Source: Psychrosphaera saromensis (GTDB lineage: Bacteria; Pseudomonadota; Gammaproteobacteria; Enterobacterales; Alteromonadaceae). From it: a stretch of 64,000 bases of DNA. Below the pieces are notes generated by a model that was not told where the DNA came from, searched no databases, and saw nothing but the letters and a program-made list of their open reading frames with translations. The DNA lies in assembly GCF_002954545.1 (NCBI RefSeq), contig NZ_MSCH01000003.1, positions 2,953,991 to 3,017,990 of the forward strand, read 5' to 3'. Below, one piece after another: positions 63,508 to 64,000 of the stretch (positions within the stretch are counted from its first letter, which is position 1; each line of letters starts with the position of its first letter). A program made the translations under genes and the position numbers.

Positions 63508-64000
63508 TTAACGTTCAGAAATGCCAATTACTTTTCTTGGTTCAGAACCAATGTAGTCGGCGCTAGGTCGAATAATTCGATTGTTACTACGTTGCTCCAT
63601 AATGTGAGCTGCCCAGCCAGTTAAGCGGGAACAAACAAATATTGGCGTAAATAGTTTGGTTGGAATTCCCATATAGTTATAGGTTGAAGCATGGAAGAAA
63701 TCGGCATTACAGAACAGTTTTTTGCTGTCCCACATAAATTCTTCACAAGCGACAGAAATATCATAAAGTGATGTGTTACCGTTTTCCTGTGCGAGTTTTT
63801 CTGACCATCTTTTTATGATCACGTTACGTGGGTCAGACTCTCTATAAATTGCGTGGCCAAAGCCCATGATTTTTTCTTTACGTTCTAACATGCCCGCCAT
63901 TTGAACTTTGGCATCCTTTGGTGACTTGAACTTCAAAATCATGTCCATAGCCGCTTCATTTGCGCCACCATGAAGTGGTCCTCGTAAAGTACCAATGGCT
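63508..64000 (-). CDS. prpC: 2-methylcitrate synthase PrpC, 5' part beyond the window
   Basis: C-terminal part of a citrate-synthase-family protein, about 164 codons visible; the frame stays open to the window edge. Motifs: RGPLHGGANEAA, KIMGFGHAIYRESDPRN (catalytic His), NADFFHASTYNYMGIP (catalytic Asp) and CSRLTGWAAHIMEQ. The operon context with acnD and prpF identifies it as 2-methylcitrate synthase, which joins propionyl-CoA and oxaloacetate, rather than GltA. An ATG at 63948 is internal, not the start. Confidence 0.93.
   Translation of the reverse strand, partial: AIGTLRGPLHGGANEAAMDMILKFKSPKDAKVQMAGMLERKEKIMGFGHAIYRESDPRNVIIKRWSEKLAQENGNTSLYDISVACEEFMWDSKKLFCNADFFHASTYNYMGIPTKLFTPIFVCSRLTGWAAHIMEQRSNNRIIRPSADYIGSEPRKVIGISER

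Noticed and set aside
63508-63948. Complete 146-aa citrate synthase-like gene
   Set aside because: The frame continues to the window edge with conserved PrpC sequence (GPLHGGANEAA), so 63948 is an internal Met.
1-64000. CRISPR arrays, tRNA/rRNA genes, insertion sequences
   Set aside because: No regularly spaced repeats, no cloverleaf or rRNA-like sequence and no transposase motif were seen on reading both strands.

Overview
The window looks like chromosome from a marine, low-GC gammaproteobacterium of the Alteromonadales (Alteromonas/Catenovulum/Colwellia type). This is inferred from gene content: TonB-dependent receptors next to glycan genes, Gram-negative porins, DusC, PbpC with an alpha-2-macroglobulin, an H-NOX operon and a prpC-acnD-prpF operon. 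Most genes lie on the minus strand. I see no tRNA, rRNA, CRISPR array or insertion sequence.

Layout. 84-2008: AT-rich operon of three unrecognised genes. 2872-5313: outer-membrane porin plus SLC13/DASS anion transporter, ending in a strong terminator. 5599-6219: small outer-membrane barrel. 6299-14675: alpha-2-macroglobulin and penicillin-binding protein 1C, overlapping. 15269-27178: alpha-glucan (maltodextrin/starch) utilisation locus with a flavin-dependent halogenase-like protein, TonB-dependent receptor, GH13 alpha-glucosidase, LacI regulator, GH15 glucoamylase lipoprotein and MFS sugar transporter. A 14-bp palindrome (TGCATACGTATGCA or one base off) sits in front of the receptor, the alpha-glucosidase and the transporter, so the locus is probably one LacI regulon. 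27478-30251: DUF2157/DUF4401/GDYXXLXY membrane operon. 30416-32646: DUF1330, DUF1287 and NnrS proteins. 32902-36198: outer-membrane protein, small phosphate-binding-protein-like protein and diguanylate cyclase, probably a c-di-GMP signalling operon. 36504-40540: M28 peptidase and a metallo-beta-lactamase/DUF1566/EF-hand fusion. 40734-44978: three enzymes for reactive carbonyls (CurA-like reductase, YqhD-like aldehyde reductase, DJ-1/Hsp31-like protein) with a divergent LysR regulator.

45167-49045: an array of three orphan RHS C-terminal modules. Each begins with the same RHS core (MQARYYDPVIGRFYSNDP), continues into an unrelated tail and is followed by a small membrane protein gene that could encode immunity. 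The large RHS gene is absent, and one module carries an in-frame stop. 49186-51260: DusC and a persulfide-dioxygenase-like/rhodanese fusion. 51495-54062: nitric-oxide-sensing operon (hybrid histidine kinase, receiver-only protein, H-NOX). 54223-59498: RND efflux pump with adaptor and divergent LysR regulator. 59533-64000: methylcitrate cycle operon prpC (cut by the window edge), acnD, prpF, with a 17-bp perfect inverted repeat between prpC and acnD.

The least explained pieces are the RHS module array, the unknown operon at the left edge, the metallo-beta-lactamase/DUF1566/EF-hand protein and the outer-membrane protein/binding protein/diguanylate cyclase trio.
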